A DNA stretch of 64,000 nucleotides from Gemmatimonadales bacterium UBA4456 (GCA_002390225.1 DGOW01000034.1:1-64000), one strand, 5' to 3'. Shown: positions 19,002-28,187, counted from the first letter of the stretch. Notes: a model not told the origin generated them from the sequence alone. Program-made: numbers and translations.

Positions 19002-19766
19002 TCAGACCTGTCCCGTCGACACCCGTCGGAAGATCTCGACCGCCGTCTCCAGCCGGGTTGGCGAGTCCTGTATCCACTCGTCCCACACCTGATCAGGCCA
19101 GCGCCCCTCAGACGCGCCCTGCATCAGCACCTCCACCAGCCTCGAGAGCAACTCTCGCAGGTCCGGCGCGGCAAGGTTCATGCGCGGCCACATTCCGGCG
19201 ATGACCCGCAGCGACTCCCGGCCACTACCCAGAATCGACACCAATTCCGTGTCCTCGAAAAAGGGTCCCCGTGAGACGGCAAGAAGAGTGCGCCCCAGAA
19301 GCTCCACCACATCATCATCGAGCTTTCTGAGCAACACCTTCTGTGACTGAAACTCGAGCACCCGTCCCAGGAAGGTCATGAGCGGATAGACTGAATCGCC
19401 AAGTCGATCAAGGACGATCGGAGGAGCATCTCGCGGATACAGGTATAGCCGATCGAAGTAATCGTCCTTCAGGGACACCTTCTTCGACATCTCCGGAGAA
19501 ATCCAGTCGTATCCGATGAGCTCCGGAAATGCGACAAGGTCGTGTGCGTCCTCGCTGACCACGCGCGCGACCCGACGGGGGGTCACGACGTATGCGCTTC
19601 CGTCCCGTGCAGCGATCCGTACAGCGGTCCCCGCACCGGCGAGTACGTCTTCCTCTCCGAACGGATCTCGCACAATCAGTTCGGCATTGAGACCCCGACG
19701 CTTCGCGAGGGCCTCCTGGAAGATCTCAACGAGCTGCTCCGTAAGGAGCCAGTCGACCATGGTCAT
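19002..19766 (-). CDS. Conserved-looking protein of unknown function
   Basis: 254 residues with no signal peptide or membrane helix, acidic, mostly helical in its second half. No motif is recognised. It begins MTMVDWLLTEQLVEIFQEAL; a start at the second Met (19760) is possible. It lies 57 bases upstream of the M16 gene on the same strand and is divergent from the creatininase-like gene. Codon use and length support a real gene; function is unassigned. Confidence 0.65.
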   Translation of the reverse strand: MTMVDWLLTEQLVEIFQEALAKRRGLNAELIVRDPFGEEDVLAGAGTAVRIAARDGSAYVVTPRRVARVVSEDAHDLVAFPELIGYDWISPEMSKKVSLKDDYFDRLYLYPRDAPPIVLDRLGDSVYPLMTFLGRVLEFQSQKVLLRKLDDDVVELLGRTLLAVSRGPFFEDTELVSILGSGRESLRVIAGMWPRMNLAAPDLRELLSRLVEVLMQGASEGRWPDQVWDEWIQDSPTRLETAVEIFRRVSTGQV

Positions 19767-19937
19767 AGGCTGCGGTTCATCGTCCCTGAGTCGTGGCGGA
19801 CAGCTCCACTCAAGCGTCCTCGGTGCCGGGCTCCCAGAAGGCCGGAGGCCTTGCCAGTCTGGGACACCCCCGTCTAGTGTGCCACTTAGCCTGGATCATA
19901 CGCCTTTGACATACCCGCAATCCTCCCGGACATCCCC

Positions 19938-20759
19938 ATGATTCGCCCGACTCGTCTGCTCTGCTCAACGCTCGTCTTCCTCGCCATTACCGGGGCAGCA
20001 GCCCCGGTGAGCGCTCAGGGCCTCGACCTTCCGTCCGTCTTCCTCGAGGAGCTGACGTGGACTGAGGTGCGTGACGCCATCGACTCGGGCACAACGACCA
20101 TCATCATCCCCACCGCAGGAACGGAGCAGAACGGACCTCACATGGTCCTGGGTAAGCACAAGTTCATCATCAACCACGCCTCCGCGATGATCGCTCGTCA
20201 GCTCGGTCATACTCTGGTCGCGCCAGTGGTCACCTACGTGCCCGAGGGGGACGTGAACAACCCGACCCGAGGCCACATGTCAAAGGCAGGCACGATCACC
20301 TTCCCCGAGGAGTTCTATATGAAGCTTCTGGAGTACGCCGCGCGTAGCCTGGCCGTACATGGCTTCACCGACATCGTCATGATCGGAGATAGCGGGGGAA
20401 ACCAGAACGGTATGGAACAGGTTTCCGGGATGCTCAATGACGAGTGGAGCTCAGAAGATGTTCGCGTCCACTTCGTCGGCGATTACTACGGCAACAACGG
20501 CTTCCGGGAGTGGCTGATCGAGCAGGGGGAGACCCCCGAGACAATCGGAGGCCACGCGGGTATCGCGGATACCTCTCAGCTGCTCGCGGTAGACCCCCGT
20601 CACATCCGTACCGACAAGCTCGCCCCACGGGGAGGTGGACCCGACAGCGGTGTGTCAGGGGACCCGACCCGCGCGTCAGTCGAGCGGGGGCTACGTGGTA
20701 TTCAGTTCAAGGTGGACGCGGCCTTGAATGAGATCCGGGAACTGATGGGGTCTCGCTAA
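19938..20759 (+). CDS. Exported creatininase-family protein with altered metal ligands
   Basis: 273 residues with a signal peptide (about 1-27, VSAQG). The fold signature of creatinine amidohydrolases is present: GTEQNGPHMVLGKHKF (Glu63, Asn65, His68), GDSGGNQ (Asp151) and GGHAGIADTS (His206). Compared with the classical enzyme, the His of E-x-H-G-P-H is Asn, the aspartate after the loop is a Lys/His stretch, NGHGGN is GDSGGN, and the Glu of HAGExETS is missing. This belongs to a subfamily with E-Q-[NS]-G-P-H and may use a different metal set or substrate. True creatininase activity should not be assumed. Confidence 0.8.
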   Translation: MIRPTRLLCSTLVFLAITGAAAPVSAQGLDLPSVFLEELTWTEVRDAIDSGTTTIIIPTAGTEQNGPHMVLGKHKFIINHASAMIARQLGHTLVAPVVTYVPEGDVNNPTRGHMSKAGTITFPEEFYMKLLEYAARSLAVHGFTDIVMIGDSGGNQNGMEQVSGMLNDEWSSEDVRVHFVGDYYGNNGFREWLIEQGETPETIGGHAGIADTSQLLAVDPRHIRTDKLAPRGGGPDSGVSGDPTRASVERGLRGIQFKVDAALNEIRELMGSR

Positions 20760-20895
20760 CCATTTGTGTGCGAGATGACCCGCTTCAGGCGTCGCACAGG
20801 GAAAGGCGCTCGACGGATTTGCGCCGACTCTGAACGTGTATCAGTTTTTCCCACCCTCTCGGGGGCTACCTTCATAGCATTCTGCCCCACGCCGC

Positions 20896-21303
20896 ATGAC
20901 TAAGCCCCGCCGCCTAACCGTTCTCTTACTGCTGCTTCCGTTCCTCGCGGGATGCTTCTCCGTCGCCACCGTGCCGGTACCCCGGACGCAGCCAGAGCGT
21001 GAGGCCCTGAACAACATTCGGGGTGTGGTGATTACAGACGGAACGACCGAGGAGGTCGTGCAGTACGACGCTATTCTGGAGGCAACGTGGACGCCGTCCT
21101 CACTGTCACTCATCGGTGCGACCGGTTCCGGGCAAAATCTGACGACTGAGACCCGCCTCATTCCGATCACGGAATTGCGAGGCGTCCTCGTGCGATCACT
21201 CGACGCAGGCCCCACGTCTGCCATCGTCGGAGGCCTGATCGTGAGCACGGTGGCCTTCATCGCTTTTTTGGTGACGGGCCGAGGCGACGAGTACCAATTC
21301 TAG
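20896..21303 (+). CDS. Small lipoprotein, unknown function
   Basis: 135 residues. Lipobox PFLAGC (Cys20) follows a basic N-terminus and a Leu-rich core. The middle is beta-rich and the C-terminus has one hydrophobic segment (AIVGGLIVSTVAFIAFLVTG), so the protein may be both lipidated and membrane-spanning, or the segment may pack elsewhere. It sits 136 bases after the creatininase-like gene and converges on the carrier/plug gene at 21345. No family recognised. Confidence 0.65.
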   Translation: MTKPRRLTVLLLLLPFLAGCFSVATVPVPRTQPEREALNNIRGVVITDGTTEEVVQYDAILEATWTPSSLSLIGATGSGQNLTTETRLIPITELRGVLVRSLDAGPTSAIVGGLIVSTVAFIAFLVTGRGDEYQF

Positions 21304-21344
21304 CAGATCACGCGCGGGCCCTCTGACGTCGCGCACCAAGCGAC

Positions 21345-22205
21345 TCACCGTGTGCGGGTCCAAATCAAAATGACGCCGCAATTGTTCAGTTCATCGAAAC
21401 CGACGGGTACCTCACTCGGCCGGGTGTAGACCTCGATCGCGTCGATCTCGGGTGCGGTCACATAGTCGTCTGGTCGAACGCCTCCGTTCGCCCCCGAATG
21501 CACTACGTGTCGATCGATGTATAACGTCGGTGAACAATACTGCCCATTTCGGACAATCCGAATCTCAGGGTTCTGAAAGACACGCGCACCACCGGTCATC
21601 GGGCGGGACTCATCGATGTCGAGCAGGGGAATGCGCCGAAAGACGTCCGACACTTTGTGGATCGCGATGCGTTCGATCTCCTGGCGGATCATGAAGACCC
21701 CCCGTCCGCCTATCGCTCGCTCATAAAACCCATGCCGTTCTAGGAAGCTCATGGGACCTATCTCGGCCTCGACTACCACCTCTTCGAGTTCGATCGGCAA
21801 CGGTTTGAGGCCAATCTGGACGTCGAAGACGCCATCCTCACCCAGCTCAAAGACGCCGTCCATCATCGTTTCATACCCGGTGCGCGAGATGTAAACGAAA
21901 TAGGGACCGGGATCGGGGGCAGTCAGCTCGAAGACACCCTCGGTGTCCGCGAGCGCTGCGACGGCCATGCTCTCACCTTCGGTGATCAACCCGACGTAGG
22001 CCAACATGACCGGCTCGCGCGTCTCCATGTCCAAGACACGCCCGCGGATGGTTTGTGCCTGGACCGGAGCCAGCGAGCCTGCGATCAAGAACATCACGCT
22101 GAATAGCGTCCCCACACCGTGCATAAAGACGAGTGACGGCCGCCACGGGCTCAGCAGAAGCTGTGATGGCCCACAATGGTGAACTGCCCGACGAATCGGG
22201 ATCAT
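21345..22205 (-). CDS. Exported carboxypeptidase-regulatory-like plus TonB-plug-like protein without barrel
   Basis: 286 residues from the ATG at 22205, which has GGAGG five bases upstream; further upstream ORF is rejected. A signal/hydrophobic segment lies near residues 25-50. It is followed by a CarboxypepD_reg-like domain (TIRGRVLDMETREPVMLAYVGL, DTEGVFEL) and a plug-like domain ending APEIDAIEVYTRPSEVPV...CGVILIWTR. The beta-barrel of a TonB receptor is absent and the gene ends normally, so this looks like a stand-alone family rather than a fragment. It lies downstream of the SusCD operon, separated by its terminator. Confidence 0.75.
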   Translation of the reverse strand: MIPIRRAVHHCGPSQLLLSPWRPSLVFMHGVGTLFSVMFLIAGSLAPVQAQTIRGRVLDMETREPVMLAYVGLITEGESMAVAALADTEGVFELTAPDPGPYFVYISRTGYETMMDGVFELGEDGVFDVQIGLKPLPIELEEVVVEAEIGPMSFLERHGFYERAIGGRGVFMIRQEIERIAIHKVSDVFRRIPLLDIDESRPMTGGARVFQNPEIRIVRNGQYCSPTLYIDRHVVHSGANGGVRPDDYVTAPEIDAIEVYTRPSEVPVGFDELNNCGVILIWTRTR

Positions 22206-22255
22206 ACGGCCTCCTTCCGCTTCGATCCGACAATTCATACGCCGTACCGCCCACA

Positions 22256-22291
22256 AAATGACAAACCCCCACCGGCTTTCGCCGATGGGGG
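22256..22291 (-). terminator. Rho-independent terminator of the susCD-like operon
   Basis: On the minus strand, CCCCCATCGGC, loop GAAA and GCCGGTGGGGG form an 11-position stem with one mismatch (22266-22291). It is followed by TTTGTCATTTTG. It lies 37 bases after the SusD stop. Confidence 0.85.
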
Positions 22292-22327
22292 CCGTCGGTA
22301 CTACTCTGCGTAAGCTGATCGGTTACA

Positions 22328-23755
22328 TCAACCGGCGCAAAGAGGATCGCCCTGCATGTTCGGGTTCAGCTGGCACTCATTTCTAGGCATCGGGAAACAA
22401 GACACCCTGTCCGCCACAGAAGTGCTCCCAGTAATCCAACCTGAGCTCGTCAGGAACGGATGGTTCCACCGCTCCATGTCGTACAGCCGCTTACCCTGCA
22501 TCCAAAGGTTCGCATACCGCTCACGATCGAGGATCGCTAGGGCCGTGCCGGAGTTCGCATCCGTCACATCCTCTACGGTATAAGGCCACTGGAGCAGTGA
22601 ACCCATCTCCGTGGGAGCAGCGAGCGCACCGAGACCCCAGTGCGCACGAGCCGTGTTGATATGCCCGATGAACGTGGCATAATCTGAAGTCTGCACGGCA
22701 GCCTCTGCCATGATCATGAGCATCTCCAGAGCCGAAGCCCTCGGGATGTCGGACCCACGGTCGTCGTATCTATTCTGACGATAGTGCGCGTGGTCACCAT
22801 CAGCACCCTGGTGGGCACCGGAACCATCACCATCACAGTTCCCTGTCTTCGTCACTTTACCCGGAATGTTGTCCGGGTACGCCGAAGCCAGATCCGTCCA
22901 CTCACCGCACTTCGTGAACGAGGTACGGGGATCGGCATCAGGACCTTCAAACATGGCCTGAGCGAGCGTACGGTATACGCCGATCTCGGCGCGACCCCAC
23001 GTCTCCTGCCAGATGATGTTCGAATTCGCACCCTGGGCATAGATCGCGTTATCCGCATAGCCCAGGTCTTCACCCGCAGCAGTGACCGCGGAGAGCGCAG
23101 TCTGTGCTGCTCCGGACGCAGCGGCCCATGAGCCTGTGCCCTCAACCGCCTTACCGAACTCTGCCTGAGCTAGCCCCATAAGAGCGGCCAGTCTCCACTG
23201 CGTGCTATTCGCAGCGGTTGCGATGGTAAGGGCCTGATTGAATGCACCCTCTGCCCGAGCGAAAGCCGCCGAGCGTGGCTCGGACGGGCCTACGTCGAAC
23301 GCGACGTTGCAATACGCTTCACCGAGACGCATGAAGGCATGACCGCGATACACGAACAAGCGAGCGCCATTGACACTCGTTTGCTCCGCACCCTCGAGAA
23401 CCTCTTGCAGGCGAGTCCACGCCTGATCAGCGGCCCACGCAGCCTCGTGCATCTGCTCCCAGTCGCCTTCGGCGTCCTGGTCGGTGTAGAAGCCCGTCCG
23501 GAAATCCTGCGTCGAGCCATAGGACCCCGTACCAGCGGCCTCGTCAGTCAAGCGCGCGATATCGAACGCATAGTTGTCCTGCACATCGTTGTACTCTGCC
23601 GATACACCTGCGACGAGCACAGGCATCAGCTCGGGAGTGTTCAAATCCCCGTCCTGAATCGCTCCAGGGTTGAGAACTTCGAGATCACAACCCGAGAGGA
23701 CGACCGCGAAGGCGGCCACTACCGGAATTCCGGCCCTTCTCATCCAATGATTCAT
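22328..23755 (-). CDS. SusD/RagB family nutrient-binding lipoprotein
   Basis: 475 residues. Lipobox VVLSGC (Cys23) and DLEVLNPGAIQD are typical of the mature N-terminus of SusD-like proteins, as are the helical TPR-like body and the C-terminal RAxALEMLMIMAE / INTARA / ILDRERYANLWMQGKRLYDMERW segments. Its start overlaps the SusC stop by one base (TGATG), so the pair is co-translated. SusD lids capture ligands, often glycans or peptides, for the SusC channel. No glycosidase lies in the operon, so the ligand is unknown. Confidence 0.93.
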   Translation of the reverse strand: MNHWMRRAGIPVVAAFAVVLSGCDLEVLNPGAIQDGDLNTPELMPVLVAGVSAEYNDVQDNYAFDIARLTDEAAGTGSYGSTQDFRTGFYTDQDAEGDWEQMHEAAWAADQAWTRLQEVLEGAEQTSVNGARLFVYRGHAFMRLGEAYCNVAFDVGPSEPRSAAFARAEGAFNQALTIATAANSTQWRLAALMGLAQAEFGKAVEGTGSWAAASGAAQTALSAVTAAGEDLGYADNAIYAQGANSNIIWQETWGRAEIGVYRTLAQAMFEGPDADPRTSFTKCGEWTDLASAYPDNIPGKVTKTGNCDGDGSGAHQGADGDHAHYRQNRYDDRGSDIPRASALEMLMIMAEAAVQTSDYATFIGHINTARAHWGLGALAAPTEMGSLLQWPYTVEDVTDANSGTALAILDRERYANLWMQGKRLYDMERWNHPFLTSSGWITGSTSVADRVSCFPMPRNECQLNPNMQGDPLCAG

Positions 23756-26700
23756 CAGAAGTTCACCGTCAGGTTCAGGATCAGAATCCGCGGCGGAGCC
23801 ATGTTGTAGTACTCGAATGCGTACTCACCACGGTCAAGACCACGGTCTGTAGCTTCAGGATCAAGACCCTGGTAGTCCGTGCTCTGCCAGAGGTTCTTAC
23901 CCTGCAGAGCAAGGCTGACGCTACGCGTTCCCGGGATGAGATCATCCGGCAAGCGGTAGGACAGCGAGGCCGAGCGGAGCTTGATGAAGTCCGCGTTCTG
24001 TGTCCACATGCCCCAGTTGATCTTACCAGGCACGCAGGTGTTGACCTGCTGCGGAGTGAGGTTCGTGGATCCGTTGTTGTTGAACTCGTTCTGGATACCG
24101 AAGCACGCCGGCCACGTCTCACGACGCGCCGTCGCCCAGCCGATCCCAATGCCGCGAACGTGACCCATCTGGCTCTCCGCCAGCAGGTCCAGCGTCAGCG
24201 ACTGGCTGAACGTCACCCGCGTACCAAGCGCCATGATGTCAGTCGGGAAGACCACACCAAGCACCTGGGTCTTGGTTTCAGGAGCCGCTCCGACAACACC
24301 CGGGTTCATGACGACCCTGTCATACTCGACGCCGATGGGGAAGCCAAGCTGGAGGTTGAAGCCCGCGTTTTCGAGCGGGCCAAGATCTGTGATCTCAGAC
24401 CTACTTCTCGAGTAAGCGAAGTTCACGTTCCAGTCGATGTTGTCCGTACGAAGAGGCGTCACGTTAAAGATCGCCTCGAAACCCACGTTGGTTGTCTCAC
24501 CGAGGTTACGCAGCGTCCGCTCTTCTGTACCGAAGGACGGTGCTTCCGCCACGCCGATGAGGGCATCCGTCGTGGTCTGATCGAAGTACGTGAAGTCGAG
24601 CGACGCACGACCGTCGAACATGGACGTCTCGAATCCGACCTCGATCTCTTCAGAGATCTCAGGACCGAGGTCCGCGTTTCCGAGGTTGCCGATAATCAGA
24701 GCCGGAACAACCTCATCAGCCTGCGTAGCCTCATAGACCTTCACAGCATCGAACGCACCAGGCGCACGACCGGACCGGCCCCAGGCTCCACGCAACTTGA
24801 GCGCGTCCACACCGATGTCCGGGAAGAAGCTCTCATCAGAGATCGTGTACGCTGCGGCGAGCTTCGGATACGAGGCGAGGCCGAAGCCTGCACCAAACGT
24901 GGAGAAGCCGTCCCAGCGAACACCACCGGTAATGAAGAGACGATCGCCGAAGCCGATCTGCTCCTGGAGGAAGAATCCACCGGAGCGAACCGTCAACCGG
25001 CTCTCGTTGACGCCCGGATCCGTACCGTCACCGAGAAGCTGCTCACCTGGCCCTGCAAAGTCGGAGTCGAAGCCGTTCAGGCGCCAGCTGTACTCCTCAT
25101 AGACCTGACCACCCCACGAAAATGAGGAGGCGATACCGCCCATGACATCCGTCCGCCACGACCCGCTGTAATCGAAGGTCATGTTACGGTCGTTGTACGT
25201 GTCGTTCTCACGATCACCCAACGGGTTCTCGTAGTTGTCGTACGGCTTGAAATCGACGAAGTCGACGTACGTGTAGTCCATCCCGAAGTTGAGGCGATGT
25301 GAGAAATCCGCCGTCGGGGACCAACCGATCGACGCAGAGGTCACCCACTGCGACTGGTTGGTGAGGATGTCGTTGAACAAGACGAGCGAGTCGTCGTTGT
25401 CTGGCGTGTACCCACGCTCACCACGCAGCACGTTGAGGAACAGGCCCGACGCGTTGTTGCCGTTCGGGATCCAGCTGATGTTCCGCTTCGTGTACATGTT
25501 GTTCAGGCTGACGTCGAGCCCGTCGAACGGCTGGAACTGTACGTTCGCGCGCAGGTTGTAGCTGTCCTGACCCTGCGGATCGACAACGCCATTCTCATCG
25601 GCATAGCGACCGGACACAAAGTACGTCGCCGTCTCGCCACCGCCACGGATGCTCAGGTTGTAACGCTGCATGTACGCGTCACGGAACCAGGACCCACTTT
25701 CGGGACAACCAGGCTCTGCACCGTAGTTGTTGATCGACGGGTAGAGCGCGCTCATGTTCACGCCCGAGGCGCAGTCGTTGAGACGCAGGCCATTGTTGTT
25801 GCCGATGTCCCCGCTCGGGAGCAGGTAATCGACATCGAAGTCACCCGTCGGGTACACGTCGAGGTTGTTTTCGGTGAAGGCATTGGCCATCACCTTGACA
25901 TCAGAGTCCGTCAACGGACCCTGGTGACCCATGACCGACTGACCGCCATCGACGGTCAGCGTCCATGCCGGCGCACCGGCGGCGCCACGCTTCGTGAAGA
26001 TCTGGATCACGCCACCCGCGGCTTCCGTGCCGTAGAGCGTCGTGGCCGCAGGGCCCTTCACGATCTCGATGCGATCGATGTCGTTCGGGTTGATGCCGTC
26101 AATGGCCATCGTACCCGCAGCACCCTCATCAGCCGACATGAGGCCGTCGTTCTCCATGCGGATACCGTCAATGTAGATCAACGGGCGGTTGCTCTGAGAA
26201 ATCGAGCTGTTACCGCGAATCCGGATCTCGGAACCAGCCCCCACCTGACCATCCGTACCGGTGATCGAAACACCAGCCGCACGGCCCTGGAGCACGTTTG
26301 ACACGTCAGTGATCGCGGCGACGGCGATGTCGCTGGAACTGACGGACTCAATGGAGTTACCCACCTCACGACGACGTGCCTGACCCGCAGTACCGGTCAC
26401 GATCACACCTTCGAGAGAGAGAGCCTGCTCACGCAGTTCGAAATCCAGGGTGGCAGTACCACCCGCAGTGACGCTGACCGTCTGAGAACCGGCGCCGTAG
26501 CCGATAACCGTGACGTTCACCGTCTGTGTTCCTGCTGGCACGTTCAGCAGCAGGAATCGCCCAACATTGTTGACTAGGCCACCGATACCGGTGCCGTCAA
26601 CCGCGACCTGAGCGCCCGCCAGGGGCGCCAGAGACGCAGCATCGCGAACCAGTCCGGTAACCGTTCCGGTGTTCGCCTGTGCAGTCACTCCGACTGCGCT

Positions 26701-26778
26701 GAACGCCGCAAAAGCCAATGCAAACGCAAGATTGCGCGCAGCCTTCACGGAGCCCGTTACAAACGTCCGTAGAGCCAT
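23755..26778 (-). CDS. SusC/RagA family TonB-dependent outer-membrane transporter
   Basis: 1007 residues. Signal peptide (about 1-33, VTAQA), then a CarboxypepD_reg-like domain (TVTGLVRDAASLAPLAGAQV), a TonB-box-like linker (EGVIVTGTAG), a plug domain with LQGRAAGVSITG, IRIRGNSSIS and PLIYIDGI, and a long beta-barrel ending in an aromatic residue (...LNLTVNF). That ending fits BAM targeting. GAGGAGG precedes the ATG. It imports a ligand captured by the SusD partner, powered by TonB-ExbBD, which is not in the window. The operon has a strong promoter upstream and a terminator downstream. Confidence 0.95.
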   Translation of the reverse strand: MALRTFVTGSVKAARNLAFALAFAAFSAVGVTAQANTGTVTGLVRDAASLAPLAGAQVAVDGTGIGGLVNNVGRFLLLNVPAGTQTVNVTVIGYGAGSQTVSVTAGGTATLDFELREQALSLEGVIVTGTAGQARRREVGNSIESVSSSDIAVAAITDVSNVLQGRAAGVSITGTDGQVGAGSEIRIRGNSSISQSNRPLIYIDGIRMENDGLMSADEGAAGTMAIDGINPNDIDRIEIVKGPAATTLYGTEAAGGVIQIFTKRGAAGAPAWTLTVDGGQSVMGHQGPLTDSDVKVMANAFTENNLDVYPTGDFDVDYLLPSGDIGNNNGLRLNDCASGVNMSALYPSINNYGAEPGCPESGSWFRDAYMQRYNLSIRGGGETATYFVSGRYADENGVVDPQGQDSYNLRANVQFQPFDGLDVSLNNMYTKRNISWIPNGNNASGLFLNVLRGERGYTPDNDDSLVLFNDILTNQSQWVTSASIGWSPTADFSHRLNFGMDYTYVDFVDFKPYDNYENPLGDRENDTYNDRNMTFDYSGSWRTDVMGGIASSFSWGGQVYEEYSWRLNGFDSDFAGPGEQLLGDGTDPGVNESRLTVRSGGFFLQEQIGFGDRLFITGGVRWDGFSTFGAGFGLASYPKLAAAYTISDESFFPDIGVDALKLRGAWGRSGRAPGAFDAVKVYEATQADEVVPALIIGNLGNADLGPEISEEIEVGFETSMFDGRASLDFTYFDQTTTDALIGVAEAPSFGTEERTLRNLGETTNVGFEAIFNVTPLRTDNIDWNVNFAYSRSRSEITDLGPLENAGFNLQLGFPIGVEYDRVVMNPGVVGAAPETKTQVLGVVFPTDIMALGTRVTFSQSLTLDLLAESQMGHVRGIGIGWATARRETWPACFGIQNEFNNNGSTNLTPQQVNTCVPGKINWGMWTQNADFIKLRSASLSYRLPDDLIPGTRSVSLALQGKNLWQSTDYQGLDPEATDRGLDRGEYAFEYYNMAPPRILILNLTVNF

Positions 26779-26842
26779 GAGGCCTCCTCAATGAACTCTA
26801 GGTACTTGAACCCATTCCGCCCAACATCATCCCAAGAGATAG

Positions 26843-26871
26843 TCTATACGGGTCTGACAAACCAAAGTCAA
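26843..26871 (-). promoter_or_regulatory. Sigma-70-type promoter of the susCD-like operon
   Basis: On the minus strand, TTGACT (26871-26866), a 17-base spacer and TATAGA (26848-26843) give a near-consensus promoter. It predicts transcription from about 26836 and a leader of about 58 bases. It is not the TTTG/TAnnTTTG type of Bacteroidota. Confidence 0.75.
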
Positions 26872-26957
26872 GATGTTTACGCAAGGCCTGAAAGCGTTTC
26901 TCCCACTTAGACGCACCGTCCGTTTAGCTCGGAACGCTCACATCGTAAACAAATGAC

Positions 26958-27776
26958 TCAGGCCCCGGGGAAGGCGGGTACGATGCAGGGGGTCGCCAAG
27001 GGTCGTTCAGAAGCTCCGGAGGCGAGGCCTTTCTTGAGCGTGACCTTGATCACGCCGCTCGCGCCAGCAGAGCCATACTCCCATCCGGCGGCTGCACCGG
27101 GCTGCACTTCGATCGACTCCACCTCATTCGGGCGCATCTGAAAGAGCGCCCCTTCGGCACCAGGCGTGCGGACCCCGTCGATCAGCAGGATCGGGGGGTC
27201 AGCGACAGCGGTGGAGCGCCCACGCGCGGAGCGGAAGCGGGCGGTCGCACCCACATCTCCTGGCATGGGACCCACCATGTTGGGCGCCAGCCGTCGAATG
27301 AGTTCCATGACATTGCGCGCATTCATACCCTCGATCTCATGCGCCTCGAGCCGCCGTCCCGTTGACCGCTGACGTTCCTCGATCTTCCGGCGATCCTGCT
27401 CAGCTTTGGCTCCGAAGACTGAGGGCAGACGGAACTCAACGTCGCGCGGGAAACGTTGCACAACGGTGACTTGTCCCCACGTGATGCGGCAGTCCGCAGT
27501 CATCATCGCGAGGAGGCGCTTCCCTTCCGGAAGATCCTTGAACTCGAAGCGGCCTCGGCGGCCGGTAAACGCCTCGTGCCCGCTATCCATGCGTATGAGG
27601 ACACCCGGTATCGGTTCTCCGGAGATGCTGTCGAGGATCTGGCCCTGAAGATAAGCCAGGGGGAGTGGAGCCTCAGCGGACATCTCCACCTGCGCAAACA
27701 CGGGATACGCCCCGGTCGCGGCTGCGACGACAAGCGCCGAAAAGAGCGAACGAGGATCGAGAACCAGACGTGCCAT
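26958..27776 (-). CDS. Exported carboxypeptidase-regulatory-like plus TonB-plug-like protein without barrel
   Basis: 272 residues. Signal peptide (about 1-29, VFAQV), a carrier-like Ig domain (YLQGQILDSISGEPIPGVLI, GRFEFKDLPEG), a charged helical linker with the 'EIEGMNARNVMELIRRLAP' type helix of plug domains, then PPILLIDGVRTPG and RPNEVESIEVQPG...GSAGASGVIKVTLKKG. As in the protein at 21345, the plug-like part ends without a barrel. It is on the same strand upstream of SusC but separated by the SusC promoter. It may be a periplasmic or surface accessory protein; function unknown. Confidence 0.75.
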   Translation of the reverse strand: MARLVLDPRSLFSALVVAAATGAYPVFAQVEMSAEAPLPLAYLQGQILDSISGEPIPGVLIRMDSGHEAFTGRRGRFEFKDLPEGKRLLAMMTADCRITWGQVTVVQRFPRDVEFRLPSVFGAKAEQDRRKIEERQRSTGRRLEAHEIEGMNARNVMELIRRLAPNMVGPMPGDVGATARFRSARGRSTAVADPPILLIDGVRTPGAEGALFQMRPNEVESIEVQPGAAAGWEYGSAGASGVIKVTLKKGLASGASERPLATPCIVPAFPGA

Positions 27777-27875
27777 GAGGAGTCCATGGGAAGTTCATCG
27801 CACCGCCGAGGCGATGCGCAGACCTACTATTAAGATTTCGTCACCGCCGCGACTTCGTTGCGCCGCGCACCCGAT

Positions 27876-28187
27876 TCAGGAGCCGATCCGCTCCAGCAAT
27901 TGACGAGCGTACCCAGCCGAAACCCTGAGTTCGCCCATCTGACCACCTACACGTCGGAAGATATAACGCACGCCCCTCGAGGCCCACGTAAGGTCACCGA
28001 CGCGGGTCGGTACGACGGGTGCGTCGTCATCTTCCTCGGAAAACTCGAGTCGGCCGCCGTTCTCGCGAACAACCACCTGCATCATCCGACCGCGAGAGAT
28101 CCCTCGATAGGTACCTGCCAGTTCCATCAATGAGCCGCGGTATGGCTGCACAACAGGCGCCAGTTCGGGGCTCAGCAGAGGACGCAC
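27876..28187 (-). CDS. Small protein coupled to GDH, DUF3471-like beta fold
   Basis: 103 residues from a GTG whose first base is the last base of the GDH stop (TAGTG), so translation is coupled. The sequence LAGTYRGISRGRMMQVVVREN...LEF and the later G.L.V..GY resemble the small C-terminal beta domain (DUF3471-like) seen after serine beta-lactamase-type hydrolases. No catalytic residues are present. It could be a detached domain or an unrelated small protein; the match is by pattern only. Confidence 0.55.
   Translation of the reverse strand: MRPLLSPELAPVVQPYRGSLMELAGTYRGISRGRMMQVVVRENGGRLEFSEEDDDAPVVPTRVGDLTWASRGVRYIFRRVGGQMGELRVSAGYARQLLERIGS

Noticed and set aside
19904..19910. TTGACA-like hexamer before the creatininase-like gene
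   Set aside because: No -10 at a proper distance before the start codon; it lies too close to the ATG.
24160..25125. 321-codon plus-strand frame inside the SusC gene
   Set aside because: Antisense shadow; Arg/Thr-rich with no motif, while the SusC frame is unambiguous.
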